Notes: generated by a model not told the origin, from the letters alone. A DNA stretch of 64,000 nt from Primulina eburnea (GCF_022965805.1 NC_133108.1:43036051-43100050), one strand, 5' to 3'; positions 25,410 through 38,430 are shown, counted from the first letter of the stretch. Made by a program: numbers and translations.

Positions 25410-25940
25410 GTTTGGTACATAGGATATGATAAGTAAGGGATATATAGTATAAGGATAAATCAAGGATAAATATAATGATAAGATACTATGTTGAATGTTT
25501 GGTATGATTTTAACAAGAGTGATTAAATTTATATATTGAATTGTAATGACAAAATTAACCTTATCACAAAAACTTATGTTTCATTGTTATCAAGATCTTG
25601 TAATTGTAATGAAAAAATTAACCCTATCACACATATATACATGTGTGTATATATATATTTGTGTGTGTATATATATGTATCTATATATTTGTATATATGT
25701 ATATATTTAATAAACATTTAACATTAACTTAAATGCATTTAAATTGGGGGTAATTAAGTCATTTGTAATGTATTTTATCATTACATTAAAATTATCACAC
25801 CTCTTACAAAGGATGTTTAATCCTTCTCAAAATTTATTTATCAAGGTCTCATGATATTATCATGGGCTTTTTAAAAAGGTACCAAACATGGGATAAGGGG
25901 GATTTTTTTATCAATCTCACCCTTATCTCATGTACCAAAC
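25410..25940. mobile_element. MITE with GTTTGGTACAT terminal inverted repeats
   Basis: GTTTGGTACAT at 25410-25420 is matched by ATGTACCAAAC at 25930-25940. Purine-rich GATAAG stretches lie just inside both ends. The interior is AT-rich with a TATATG-type microsatellite (about 25630-25710). The flanking duplication could not be fixed, so the superfamily is uncertain (hAT-like suspected). Confidence 0.6.
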
Positions 25941-27162
25941 AATGCCATAAGGTAATATTCAGATTGATAGGGTAGTGTGAACGTGATATCAAATGCTAAC
26001 TAGTGTAATTTTCTCGTACAAACATCAGTTCAAATACGCTGCACATGACTTGCTTAGTGCGGTTTCTCCTACTGACGTGATTTGTAATTTAGTATATTAA
26101 ATATGAGTTTTTTTAGCGTGTATTCGAATGCGAGTTTTTGAAAACAAAAGGACGACCTAAAACACCAATTTTTTTATATAAATGAATCAAAAAATTTGTG
26201 TGCTCTTGCCAGAATAATATAGAAAATAAGATATGTTTGATGGCACTTACCAAGGGGGCGTTCACCAAAGCGTGTGAACTTAGCTGGTGGGCTTACTATT
26301 AACATAAAACAAATAGAACTCAGACGAATCATTCATAATTATTAATTGTTAGACTAAGACCCTTCCTTGTGACCCCCATCTACTCAATTTAATTCACTCT
26401 AGCAAGCAATTTTTTGAAAAGCTACGAAAATAGATATTCTACATGAAAAATAATTTAGTTTAAATTTTGAATTTTTTTCCTAATCTCTCTCACCTAGATA
26501 GAGCTATTGTTCGAAAGCAACAATTTCCGTCTTAGAGAAGAGACGAAATATCGTATTTGAGTGGTTGCGTGATTTTAAAAAATTGAATTAAACCAGTATA
26601 ACTATTTTTTTATGTTATGATTAATATTTGTCTTCCGAATTGATAGATGAGACAGGGTACACTCGAGATTTCAAACCACTCAATTTATATCGATTTTTTA
26701 TTAGAGACCAGAGCAAGATAATGTATATTAATCAATAATTTTTTTTAGATTGAAATTATGTTTTTATAATAATTTCATATAATTAATGATAAATTGATTA
26801 AATATTATTATTATTTTGTGAGTAAATATCAAATAATATACTTCTATTTTTGCTTCTTTTTTTAATATAATAGTTAATTAAATTAGAATGTGTTTAATTT
26901 TCAGCCAGAGAGCACTAAAATAGCCATCTGATGATGCCTGCTTCCATGCATTAGTTTCTAGTTTATGCTTGTGGTAAAAAAAATAAAAAAAATAGGACAA
27001 TTTATTAAGGAAATATTTCGTATTCGAGCTGTGTTCTCACACTAGCACATCCACATGTTGAAATTAACTAACTTCATTGCAATAGTTGCTCACCTTCACA
27101 ACACATTATAAGTTGATGCAACTTATAATGGGAACTTGAATAACTTTGCCGTAAGACTAGTG

Positions 27163-27560
27163 GTACGTAACCATGAAGGCTAACCAATGATAACCCTTTT
27201 AGGAAGAAAATCCAGAAACCTCACTCGGTCATCTATGGAGAACTGGCTGCCATTGATATCAAAATGAAGATCGCACGGGAACATAATTTCTATGTCAGCC
27301 AAATCACATCAAACTCTCTATTAGCGGTGCAAACAGTCACTAAACTAAAAGAGGTCCTTAGCTATGTTGGTACATATGCTTTATATATCAGACGATCTTT
27401 GAGTTAACATAGCAAAACTATTTTAAACCACATTCGGAGCATAATGAACGTCATTGCAGATTCACTGGCGTCTTTTGCTATTTTCACCAAACTTCGGCCC
27501 AGGATTTCTCTTGTTGGGTTGTAAATCTTGTAACATATTTCTTAATCTCAATAATATTAC
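27163..27560 (+). pseudogene. LINE-type RNase H domain relic
   Basis: In one frame, 27240 onward reads ELAAIDIKMKIAREHNF and then SNSLLAVQTVT. After a stop, the same frame gives HIRSIMNVIADSLASF at 27429. This matches the RVT_3/RNase H pattern ...E..AI...E.DS..AV... and ...H..R..N..AD.LA... found at the 3' end of plant LINE ORF2. Premature stops show it is dead. A poly-A-like tail region follows. Confidence 0.6.
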
Positions 27561-28177
27561 AAGTTTTGCAATAAAAAAAACTAATACATAATCAAATATA
27601 ATGAAGAAAATGAAATTTAATAATGTAAATAATCATAGAGAGACAAATCTATAGAAAGAAAACTCTAGTTTTTACAAATAATAAATGTTGGTAATGAAAA
27701 GATATTAGAACCAACGTAGAACTAAAAAGAAGAAGAAAGGATAAGATCAATATCAACATCCAAAATGGAAGCTAAAAACATAAAGATTAAAGGGGTCCAA
27801 AACAAAGACAAAAATGAATAGCATAGACCAGACATGAAATTAAGTTTTGCACCACCCGTTCTATTGGGTCTAAATCAACGGGTTGTAAGATGAGTTTAAA
27901 CCCAATGAACGGGACTAAAAATGGGTCCGAGATAGAATTATAGTACATATTATTAATAATAAATTATCTAAATTTTACATGTGCACTATTGAGCTTCTTG
28001 CTTTGATTGAGATTTGAGAAACTCTCGAATTTATTACTTCAATAAAAATCTTCTGACAATTTTTCAGGTGAATGATATATTTTATGAATATTTATAAGTT
28101 TTTCTTACGGAAAATTTGGGTTCAGTCCTCAGCCGTCATTTTTTTTTTGTGTTCAGTCCCTAGGTATTTTTTTAGTA

Positions 28178-28255
28178 CCACATTTCCACATGAAGTATAC
28201 CACATTTCCACATGAAGTGTACCACATTTTGTATGACATAGTACCACAATTTTAT
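28178..28255. repeat. Short tandem repeat, ~22-bp unit
   Basis: ACCACATTTCCACATGAAGT occurs twice in direct order, separated by a few bases, followed by two degenerate ACCACA units. It is non-coding. Confidence 0.6.
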
Positions 28256-28451
28256 GGGTAAGGAGTGAAGCCAAAGAAATTTTTTGATTGAAGATTTTTC
28301 AATAACTTCCCCTTAAAAAAACGTTTTATCAAATCTTTCTTCGATTCTTAAAGTTAAATGTCCTCAAATATTAACTATTTAACTTTATCCCATAATCTCT
28401 CTTCCTTTTATTTATCTTTCTTCGATTTCATTTTTTCCCCAACAACATAAT

Positions 28452-28611
28452 GAGTGGGGCTCATGTGAAACCGTCTCACGAATCTTAATCTGTGAGCCGG
28501 TCAACCCTATCCATATTCACAATAAAAAGTAATATTTTTTCATGCATGACCCAAATAAGAGATCTGTCTCACAAATACGATCCGTGAGACCGTCTCATAC
28601 AAGTTTTTGCC
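28452..28611 (+). mobile_element. GTGAGAC-dyad element, copy 4
   Basis: This 160-bp copy starts GAGTGGGGCTCATG and ends CAAGTTTTTGCC. The 9-bp duplication CAACATAAT is perfect (28443-28451 and 28612-28620). Confidence 0.85.
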
Positions 28612-29511
28612 CAACATAATATATTGAAGATTTATTTAAATTATGTTTGGAATGAAGAATTTGGTTATGAAGAAAATCATGCTTGGGTGAATTTAAAATA
28701 TACCACGATAACTCACAAAATAACTATTTGAGATTTTAAATTCATTAACTAGTGAATTTGTCAAAAGAAATAAATTGATTTATTATTATATATTTAGAAT
28801 CTATAACTTCAAATTCATCGATCCAAATATCAGGATAACCCAAACTTACATTCATCCATCAATTAATATAACTCAAACGTTAATCGATCGAATAAGAAAA
28901 TCTCTTAATTACAGTCAAATCCTTTTTACTGAAGCTAAGTCATTCAATTATAGTGGTAATTAATGTCCACATATGATGTACTTTCACAATTTTTCTTTCA
29001 TTTTTTGTCTACAGTGGTTAATATATAACTTTTAAAGTGTTAATATTTTTTAGCAAAGGTTTTTATAAGATTATTTACAATTAGTTATAACAGTTTTTGA
29101 GTAGGGTTATTTGTTATTTTAGTGTACAATCTTTTTATCATTAGTAATTATATTAGGCTGTATAATTACTTTGCATATTATATTTATATTTTGTAATTAT
29201 TGTTCAGTGTGATTTTTTAAGAGAAATAGTTATGCAACCGTAATGAGTGATTTTTAAAAATTTAAAATGGATGAAATATAATAGTTGCGAGTAAATTATA
29301 ATTTATAAAATGGATTTGTATGGTAATTTTTATTAAATAAAAAATATTTTTATAAAACATGACTATTTTGTTAAATTTCAATTGATGTCACAAAGTAAGA
29401 TTATTAAGATTTTCGTACTTTATGTATAATACGAATATAAAAAATCGTGATATCAAAACTAGTTATTGTTGACCTCAGTGTATCTCTATTTTTTATTAGA
29501 AAAACTATTGT

Positions 29512-29610
29512 GAGACGGTCTTATATGTCAACATATATTTTATTTGGGTTATGTTCGAAAAATATTATTTTTTAATAAGTATAGACATGATTGATTCGTC
29601 TCACAAATAA
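29512..29610 (-). repeat. Degenerate relative of the GTGAGAC-dyad family
   Basis: TGTGAGACGGTCTTATATGT at the left and GATTCGTCTCACAAATAA at the right match the family core, but the outer ends and a 9-bp duplication are not recognisable. It is an older or truncated copy. Confidence 0.5.
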
Positions 29611-29758
29611 TTCTGGATATAATTGATAATATATTTTTGTTTTTTTGGTGAATAATCGATCATACTTTTTACTTTTGAAATGTAATCGTGATTTTACTTT
29701 GTTTTCATTATTACCCATAAACAGTTGAAACATAATTTAGTTTTTGTATTAAAAATAT

Positions 29759-29940
29759 GAGTGAGTCTCATGTGAGACCGTCTCACGGATCATAATCTGT
29801 GAGACGGGTCAACCCTACCCATATTCACAATAAAAAGTAATACTATTAGCATAAAAAGTGATACTTTTTCATGGGTGACCCATATAAGAGATCCGTCTCA
29901 CAAATAATATCCGTGAGACCGTCTCACACAAGTTTTTGCC
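29759..29940 (+). mobile_element. GTGAGAC-dyad element, copy 5
   Basis: This 182-bp copy is very close to copy 1. The 9-bp duplication TAAAAATAT is perfect (29750-29758 and 29941-29949). It lies about 370 bp upstream of the ROP-GAP start codon, so it could contribute to that promoter. Confidence 0.87.
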
Positions 29941-30309
29941 TAAAAATATAATATATAAGACAGCAGAACCAAAATCTACCCAAAAACAATATAAAAAAAT
30001 AAAATTAAATAATTCTGTTCATGATGGTCACGTCTTAGATGCCATCACCATTCACCACTCCTTCAATTCCACTCCACCAATTCCGACTTCCAATCCACCA
30101 CATTTCTTAAAAAAAATCTATATTGAAATTTCCCTCCAAAGCAGACCCCCGTTTAATAAAAAAGACCATTTCTTTCTTTAATTGCACAGCAAATCTTTTA
30201 ATTTCAGAAATCAAAACGAACCCATCTGTTTTTCTTGAATAAAAAAAGAATCTTAGCAGAAAAAGTGTTGAAAGAGCTCATTTTTTTGAGTCGTTCAACT
30301 TTTATAGCG

Positions 30310-33300
30310 ATGACAGAGGTGCTCCACTCCCCCTCTTCGTCATCTTCTCCTTCAATATCCACGCCTACCCACAATGCCACACTGTTTCAGACTCAGTCAT
30401 ATTTGGGTGATGAGGTGATATCTGGGCTGGCGAGGGATAATAACATAGAGGAAGATAATAGGGCGGCGAGGGAGAAGAGGGAGAAGGAGAGGAGGGATCA
30501 GTTATCTCTTCTGGCCATTCTAGTTACTCTGTTTAGAAAGAGTTTTTGGGTTGTCTGCAAGACGGAGAGGGCTGATTTTTCTGGAGCCGGTGGCAGTGGT
30601 GGTGGTGGGGTTATGGAGATCGGTTGGCCCACCGATGTACAGCATGTTAATCATGTTACTTTTGATAGGTTTAATGGGTTCTTGGGGTTGCCTGTTGAGT
30701 TTGAACCTGAGGTTTTAAGGAGGGCTCCTAGTGCTAGGTTTGTTTTTTCCCGTGTGAATCATGTAATTTAGGTTAATTTTAACTAGTTTTTTCATATTTT
30801 AGTGTTACAATCGCTATGGTATCCTTTAGTTTTAGGTTTGCATATTTAATGCATAATGTATCTTGGTAAATAATCCGATTTCTTTGGAACTTTACCATCT
30901 GGTGGATTATTATCAAGTTATAACACATTGTATGAAAATAACTTAGACTTGCAATGTGCTCATTTTAGTGCAGAACGGATTATCAGCAAGAATTCTGTGA
31001 ATAACTATATTTCTCTAATTTTCCTTGTTTTGCTCGACTCATTTATAGCATTGTGTTCTGAAATAGAATTTTTCCCCTAACAAACCTTTCATATTGTCAA
31101 TCTATGTTCTGGTTTCCTTGCTGTTTGTGATTCATAAATTCAGAATTTATAGTGCTGTTTGTATCCCTCAAACTAAACATTTGATATTTATGATAGATTG
31201 CTGTTGATTTAGTCGACGACTTTAAATGGATGACTATAATCCTCGATATTTCTCATGTCACCTGTAACGACACTTTTAATTATCTGCCGTAGATTTTAGT
31301 TGAAAAGTAGTTGTACAAAGTGTTGTGATAACTGCTTTCATGTCTGCTTCATAGGTGGCTACATTTCATTGGACTATATGTCTACTGTCTACATTTACAA
31401 TGGAAGCTGTAATAAATTTTATTCTATGAATATTGCTTTCACTCGTTAACTGTCGAATGATTTTATATTTTATCTCCATTAATACTTTCTCGCAAATATT
31501 TATTCAACTCATTGCAGACTTGGTATTTTGGTTAGTGTTCTTCCTTACTTGGTTTCATTGCGTGAATATATATTACTGGTGAAAAGAAAATGGATTCCGA
31601 TTATCAAATCTAGTAATTTTTTAATCTTCAAAGAAATATAGTAAATTTTTACACTAAATTCTCTAAATGCAGAGATTTTACTCTAGAAGGTGGTGAATCC
31701 CAATTACTTTTGAGGTTAAATTTTTCAGTCAGGGTTATGATTTCTCGTGTCCTGTGAAAAATCCTTGGTTCATTGATGTGTCAAATTCTTGATCTCATCA
31801 ACCAGCTAAAGATATTTTTTTATATCATATGACATTGATAGAGGTTTTTGATGCAGTTAAGAATAAGTATTCTCATCAGTTATAATTTAGTTCTTTTTCT
31901 TTGAAAGAACAATAGGAGAAGTTGTCTCGATAAAACTTATGAGCTTCTCATTCCACGTGGCTCGTTTAGTACTGCAACGTGCTTGTTTTATGTGATTCAC
32001 TAAAACATCTTTCATACTCCAGTATAAATGATCTCTATATGCATTTGAAATTTCAATATAATTGGCAATTTAGTATTTTTTGTTTCTTGCAAAATAACAA
32101 AAGATAGTTTTTGTGAATTGGTAATCTACCAATTGTTGTCGCCCCAATATTGTAACTTTTGGTCTATTCAAGAGGGAATTGCTCTAATCATAATGCTGGT
32201 TATCTTAATTTCTACCAAATCTCTTTCAGATGGCATCCCCAATAAATCTTCAATGATAGCTCAAATATCAGTGCGTTATGTTACCACATTTTCTTTTTGT
32301 AGATATGCAACTAAGTAAAATAATTGAAAATTTCTTGATCCTGAAAGTGCGCATTTTTGGTACTTTGTATGTCATTGTGATTTTCACCTCTATCATTGTC
32401 AGTTTTAGCATAGTTCCATTCTGAACTTTTGGTTTTGGAATCTATGCACAGTGCCACTGTTTTTGGAGTTTCTACAGAGTCCATGCAGCTGTCTTATGAT
32501 CCACGTGGTAATAGCATTCCAACTATTCTCCTGCTTATGCAGAGGCATTTGTATTCCCAAGGTGGCCTGCAGGTGCATCATAGTGTTTGTCGTAAAGATC
32601 ATAAAAATAAATACCACATCAAGGGAAACCAAATGCACAATAAACTAACATTGGCCAAAAATATAATTGTGGTTGCTCTTTCTGGTTATGTATTGTTACA
32701 ACACAATTATTATTGGAATTATGTATGCAGGCAGAAGGTATATTCAGAATAACTGCAGGAAACAGTCAAGAGGAGTATGTGAGGGACCAATTAAACAGGG
32801 GAGTGATCCCAGAAGGCGTTGATGTACACTGTTTGGCTGGCTTGATCAAGGTAACTAAATCTTGAGAAAGATGCCATTAGAAATCAAATAAATATATCTT
32901 AAATTGGATTTTGTAATATAACAAAGATCATGACCTTGCTGAGATACGATTTAACTTCGTAGGTTATAGCAAAGATTTCATATTGTTTGTCCTTATATTC
33001 CCTTACATAGTTGTCAAAGGCAAGCACGGCGATAAGCGCCACCAGGCGAGGACCCAGGTGCAACGATTCACTAAGGCAAGCCCAGACGCTCGTCTGGTCT
33101 AGCCTTGAAAGGCCACTCAGGCGCACTCAAAGCACATCTGAGTGAATTTTTTTAATTACTTGTTTAAAACGAAAAACCCAAACCCAAATCCTAACAACCA
33201 AGGCCGGAATAAGAAGAAGAGAACGTTGAACAAAAAAATGATTTCTTCAGGTGAGAGCATCTATATCCATAACAACCAGAAAAAATCGATCATATATTTT

Positions 33301-35103
33301 GGATGAAAATGAAGAAGAAAGTGATGTTGATAAAAAAAAATGATGAAGGACACAAGTACGAAAGTTCTGGGTACTCAGATGATTCGATAGAAAAAGATGA
33401 ACTTGATTTGTATGATTAAAGAATTTTATGTTACTGATTACTATGAACTTATTAATTATTTTTTGTTTTCACTGACATTGTGACTTAATTATTTCCTATT
33501 TTAATATATTTATTCTAAGATAAACATATTTTTTTAAAAAATAAAAATTGTGTGCTTTGCTTCAGTTTTGTGTGCTTTGCTCCATGGCTTTTGTGTGTCT
33601 CGGTGTACCTTGTGCCCTTGACAACTATGTTGGCTTATAAAGTTATAAAGCGGTGATGAATAAAGTTTAAACCCTCAGGTTATTGTTTGTCTCTATGTTC
33701 GCACGACATACTTCTCTTATTTTAGAGTTCAGCTGATATATTTTCTTTGTTGAATTCTTATTTCCGTGAATTCGTTCTATGTATTCAAGAAAAAGAACAC
33801 GTGTGTGCTCAGATAGCCTTCACTAAAAATTGAAGTTAATTTTGTTCTCTTCTGCACATTTTTAGCTTAACGACATCTTCATGCGATCCTTATAGGCTTG
33901 GTTCCGAGAACTCCCTAGAGGGGTGCTGGATTCTCTTTCACCCGAGCAGGTGATGCAATGCCAGTCGGAGGAGGACTGTGATGCCCTCGTAAGGCTTCTA
34001 CCCTCAACAGAAGCATCGTTGTTGGATTGGGCAATCAATTTAATGGCTGATGTTGTACTAAAGGAACATCTAAACAAGATGAATGCTCGAAACATAGCAA
34101 TGGTGTTTGCACCTAACATGACACAGGTATGAAGCTGTAGTATGTCGTAAATGGATCCATCTCATGGTGTCATTTCCAAGATCATATTCTGGATTAGATA
34201 TATCAATTTTTTGAGTTCCGTTGAGTACTTAAAGATCATCTCTCTTTATTTCGTAGAAAGAAATTAAATAGAAGCACTACATTGTTTGGCTGACTAATTT
34301 TGTTTTATTTTTCTTCCAAGGGAATTTAATGCAAAAACCTTTTTTTAAAAATGCATTTTTTTTTGGCTCCCAGAAAAATTTCTCTATCCAGACACCATCC
34401 ATAGCATATCACATCATTACATTTGTAGTTACATTGTTCTTTAGCAAAGCTGTACTGTATTGTCTGATTTGCTATCTTGTTAATGAATTTCGGTTTCACG
34501 ATAAAAAATATCACATTTGCACTTTTGTTTTTGCAGATGGCCGATCCACTGACTGCTTTGATGTATGCTGTTCAAGTTATTAACTTCCTTAAGACACTTA
34601 TAGAGAAAACTTTACGAGAAAGAGAAGACTCTGTGATAGAACCAGCTCCTACACCTGACGTCGAGCCTTCGGATGACGATGGAAATCAGACTTCTTCACT
34701 ACTCGGTCATGAAAATCCTGCTAAGCCGAATGAAGAGGCAATTCAGGAGTTTTTGGCCGAGGACCCTGGTTTAGACTCCGATTCTGAGACAAACCATGTA
34801 GAAGACATATCTGATGAAGATTATCTCAGTTACTCAACTTCAACTGAAGAATCCGATGATGATGTGTCGTGTGAAACTCCTGATCAAGTGTATAGAGTTT
34901 CCAGTGCAAAAGATGCTACCGAAGAGAACAAAATGATCAAAACAGGAGGCCAATCAAGCAATTCCAACCTGAGAAAGCCCGAATCAAGAATTGATAGCCT
35001 GCAAGCTGTAGATTTGTCCATCAAAACTGATGACAAGAACAAAGGAATAAGCAATTTGAGCCGTATAAATTCAATAATCGAACGGTTTGAAGCTTGGCGT
35101 TGA
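30310..35103 (+). CDS. ROP GTPase-activating protein (CRIB + RhoGAP)
   Basis: Exons 30310-30737, 32452-32572, 32731-32850, 33896-34126 and 34537-35103 (TGA) give 488 residues. Order: Ser-rich N-terminus, basic/acidic EKREKERRDQLS stretch, CRIB motif IGWPTDVQHVNHVTF (about 104-118), RhoGAP domain (about 145-325), long acidic Ser-rich tail. The arginine finger is Arg189 in AEGIFRIT. LNRGVIPEGVDVHCLAGLIK, AWFRELPRGVLD and KMNARNIAMVFAPNMTQMADP are diagnostic. The protein speeds GTP hydrolysis by ROP GTPases at the plasma membrane, limiting polar growth and stress signalling; CRIB binds active ROP. ATG 30310 is the first in-frame ATG. Intron 1 is 1.7 kb, and intron 3 carries a transposon remnant (33006-33629). 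The reading frame is intact. Confidence 0.95.
33006..33629. mobile_element. Element with CATAGTTGTCAA terminal inverted repeats in ROP-GAP intron 3
   Basis: The left end CATAGTTGTCAAAGGCA is mirrored by TGCCCTTGACAACTATG at the right, 1 mismatch in 17. Just inside the left end is a GC-rich stretch with AGGCG-type repeats. No clear target duplication and no coding frame were found, so the superfamily is not assigned. Confidence 0.65.
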
Positions 35104-36334
35104 ACACAAGTTCAAGATTATCTCCTTCCGCTGACTGATTTTATGATTGCTTCCTTTTATCTAGTTCTAAAGTGAGTGAAACATGTCCAAACCTGGTATG
35201 TTTTTACTTATTACTGTTACTGTGAAATTTCTTAATATGTGTGGTGAATTCTAAGTCGTGAGATTCGTTTAATTTGAATCTAGAACTACTTTCTTTCGAT
35301 CCACATGAAGGACCACGATAGAGACATGGAATGTGATTCACACACTAAAGTGACCAAAACCACTAGGCAATCATGTTCTAGATTTTTACAGTCTTGTAGA
35401 TACTGTCTGGAGTATTCGGCATCTCTGTTTGCTTTAGATAATGTAAGATTTCTGCCTGTTAAAAACAGGAATTGAATTTAAACTTTTCTAGATAGAAAAG
35501 TATGGTAGTTGAGATGACCAATGTCTATGAGATATTGATGTCAAAGATTCAGTTTTTCTTGCCAATCACATCCAAGTTGAGCATGCATAACAAGCACTAC
35601 ACCACCCACGATTGGGTAAATAGTCAACATGTCTTCTAAATTTGTTTATTTTGTGTTTTAGTCTTGCAAGTGAGGTTATGACTTTTGTTTTGTTTTGTTT
35701 TTTTTATTGCTAAAGTGCTCACTTAGTTTTAGAAAATGTTGATGTCATATCGAGAAATTGACACGCCACGTCCACGCTCCATTAAAAAGAATAAAAGGCA
35801 AAGTACAACTTAAGTTACATGACCAAAACCTAAATTTGAATACTTTCTAGATCAAAACAAAAAATAGACAAACTTAAAGGACCATTTCGATTATTATTAC
35901 CACCACGATTATAATTTTAATGAGGAAGAAAAATGTTCTAACTTTGTTAGCATGCAATAATTTTTACGGGAAAGGAAGATGTTGGATGTAATATTTGGCG
36001 TTACTGATTAAATCTTCAGCAGTAACACATTTTTTTCTCTGATCCATTTAATCACATATAATAGGATAATTGTGAGAAGATTTTTTACCCTCAACTATTA
36101 TTTGCTAGTTTTGTTCGACCAGTTTGATATAAAAAGAAAAAAATAAAAAGAAGAAGCTAACTAGTATCATTGAAACTTAAATAGCATATTAGGGAAATGA
36201 CATAAACTAATTCACTGTCACTAGTCAAGTTCGATCCAACAAAAAATTTTAGCGCACTCCTAGTTTATCAGCGAAGATGTTGAGTTTCATCCTCCCACAG
36301 GGGCAGTACATTTAAGATAAATCCACATGTCATG

Positions 36335-36368
<34 letters not shown>

Positions 36369-36488
36369 GCATATATCTAATATTTAACAAAGGCCAAAGA
36401 TAAGGAAAAGATAGAGAATCTTAAAAATTGTGAACACCGCATTCAAAAGCTCCATAACCACCCATCCTTATTCCACTCCCCAACTTGC
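35104..36488. other. ROP-GAP 3' UTR and FAF promoter region
   Basis: The 3' UTR of the ROP-GAP gene is followed by AT-rich spacer. A pure (AT)n run of about 29 bp occupies 36336-36364. No further gene is seen. Confidence 0.45.
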
Positions 36489-36496
36489 ATAAATAG
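36489..36496 (+). promoter_or_regulatory. TATA-like box of the FAF-domain gene
   Basis: ATAAATAG lies about 160 bp before the ATG at 36655, inside otherwise CT-rich leader DNA. Confidence 0.4.
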
Positions 36497-36654
36497 CCTC
36501 ATCCCTTGACTTTATCAGCTACTACTAATTCACACCCTTCTTTGTGCATGATCACACACACACGATTTCAATCATCAAGATATCGTATTGTTTCCCATCT
36601 CTACTTTTTTTCCCATCAAGAAAATAACTAAGAAAGCACTGAAAAGTTGAAACC

Positions 36655-37404
36655 ATGGCAACCTGTGGTGGCTTAGATCACATCTTTGAGAAGCCACTGC
36701 TGGAAAATCCTACACTTCTTGAATCACTCTCATCATGGAAACAGATCAAATCCATGAAACCTATTGACGATTCTTCCTTCACCGAAATATTCGGCGAATT
36801 GCATTTCAAAGAGAAAAGCCATGTTCATTTCTTACCAGAATCCTCCTCGAATTCTACACTTTTTGCCTGGAAGGATGATCCGGACCAGGAGAAGGATGAA
36901 AACAAGCTTTTTACATCAAGTTACTGTTATCCCTTCAACCAGAGAAAGCAGTATTACAAGAACAATGATGGCTTATCTCTATGCACAGAAGGACTCGGGT
37001 TCGAAAGTTCCGATGATGTTGACGATTTGTTGAACAATGATCATGCTTGTCGTAAAGATTATCAGCAGCATGAAGACAGAAAGGTTATCACGAGAAACAT
37101 TAAATCCTCAGAAAATTATCGCTTTAATAGAGGGGAGTTCCCTCCACCGATTTCTTGTATTGGCAGGAGTGGACAACCCGGGGTTTGCTTCAAATCATAC
37201 AAGCAAGATGGCAGATTTATTCTCAAGGGGATAAGGATCCCAACTCAGGAACTTTTACATGCATGCCGCGAGAATGGATGTTTGAAGTTGCAGTTTATTA
37301 AGTCTGATGATGAAATTCTTGATGAAGATGTTGAAGATTTTGAAGAAAAGTACCCGGATGAAGAACAAGAGATCAACGCGGAAACATACCACTGCAGTTC
37401 ATGA
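36655..37404 (+). CDS. FANTASTIC FOUR (FAF) domain protein
   Basis: This is a single-exon gene of 249 residues. The FAF domain spans about residues 162-214: FPPPISCIGRSGQPGVCFKS, then YKQDGRFILKGIRIPTQELL and HACRENGCLKLQF. FAF proteins are plant-specific. In Arabidopsis they repress WUSCHEL and modulate shoot meristem size; related FAF-like proteins have other roles. The N-terminus (MATCGGLDHIFEKPLLENPT...SWKQIKSM) is typical of the family, and the C-terminus is the usual acidic stretch (DEDVEDFEEKYPDEEQE). No transit or signal peptide is evident. The frame is intact. Which FAF paralogue it corresponds to is not decided. Confidence 0.93.
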   Translation: MATCGGLDHIFEKPLLENPTLLESLSSWKQIKSMKPIDDSSFTEIFGELHFKEKSHVHFLPESSSNSTLFAWKDDPDQEKDENKLFTSSYCYPFNQRKQYYKNNDGLSLCTEGLGFESSDDVDDLLNNDHACRKDYQQHEDRKVITRNIKSSENYRFNRGEFPPPISCIGRSGQPGVCFKSYKQDGRFILKGIRIPTQELLHACRENGCLKLQFIKSDDEILDEDVEDFEEKYPDEEQEINAETYHCSS

Positions 37405-38430
37405 TTTCAATTTCTCTTGTATATATAAAATTTCCAGGAATCGTGGAAACGATATCCAGGATGCAAGGAACCAATAAAGAAGTTGATTTCCTGCGTGGGG
37501 GATCCATTTCTTGTTTTTAGTTGGGTCGTGGTTTGATTCAATTGGATCTGAACTCAAAATTTCGTTTCGATCCATTTCTTTTAGATTTTTTTAGTTGGAG
37601 TAGGTCTTCTACACATCCGTGAGAAGGGTCCATCTGATCCAATTTGATCCATAATTCCATAATAAGTAATATTTTTAAGTCGAGGCAGCCATCTAACAAG
37701 ATTTTTTGTGTTTTTTATGTGTATATCTTTTAAATTTGTATATTTTAAGTTGGTCGGAAGTCTAAACGTATATGCCACATGTATGGCCTACAAGAAATTT
37801 GAATTATCATCAATATGAAGTGCCACGCACGGGATTTCAGCCCACGAAAGTATGGTTCTCTGAGTGTATAAAAATGGCTACCTACCTCGAATACTGGGAC
37901 GTAGTTCTTTGGAATCAATTCAAGCATGACGTGGGACTGAATTATTACGAGAAGCAAAATAAAAGAACGGTCTAGAACATCGATGAAAATGAAATGATCG
38001 CTGCAGTACTGGTCCATACTCCATATTGAATACACAAATATTCATTAGGTCAATATCAGAATCTTGGGCCATTATTGAATCCCAGTTTTAAAAAAAATGA
38101 AAACGTCATGAAATGAAATGAAATGACCTCCGGTCATCGAGTCTTGAGAGATAGCACACCTGGATAGTATCCCTAGAACTAGAAGCGGGGTTCTCAGGAT
38201 GACTGACTATCAAACGGGAAAATTCGACGCTATAGGTAATACACTGCCCTATCTGCATGCGTGAACTAGCTAACATGGCAAGGGAATGTCCAAACGAATA
38301 CATGCATTTAGAATTAGAAATTTGGTGCATTGGAATTTGGATAATGAATTAACTTAATTTTTTTTTAAAAAAAAACAAAACTTCATATATATCCTATACA
38401 CACGCGCACGGCGCACACACATATGTGCAA
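37405..38430. other. Intergenic, FAF 3' side
   Basis: FAF 3' UTR, then non-coding sequence. A minus-strand open frame at 38106-38330 lies in less AT-rich DNA but has no recognisable domain. Confidence 0.4.

Noticed and set aside
38106..38330. Minus-strand open frame of 74 codons in less AT-rich DNA
   Set aside because: No recognisable motif; possibly old repeat DNA, but not supportable as a gene.
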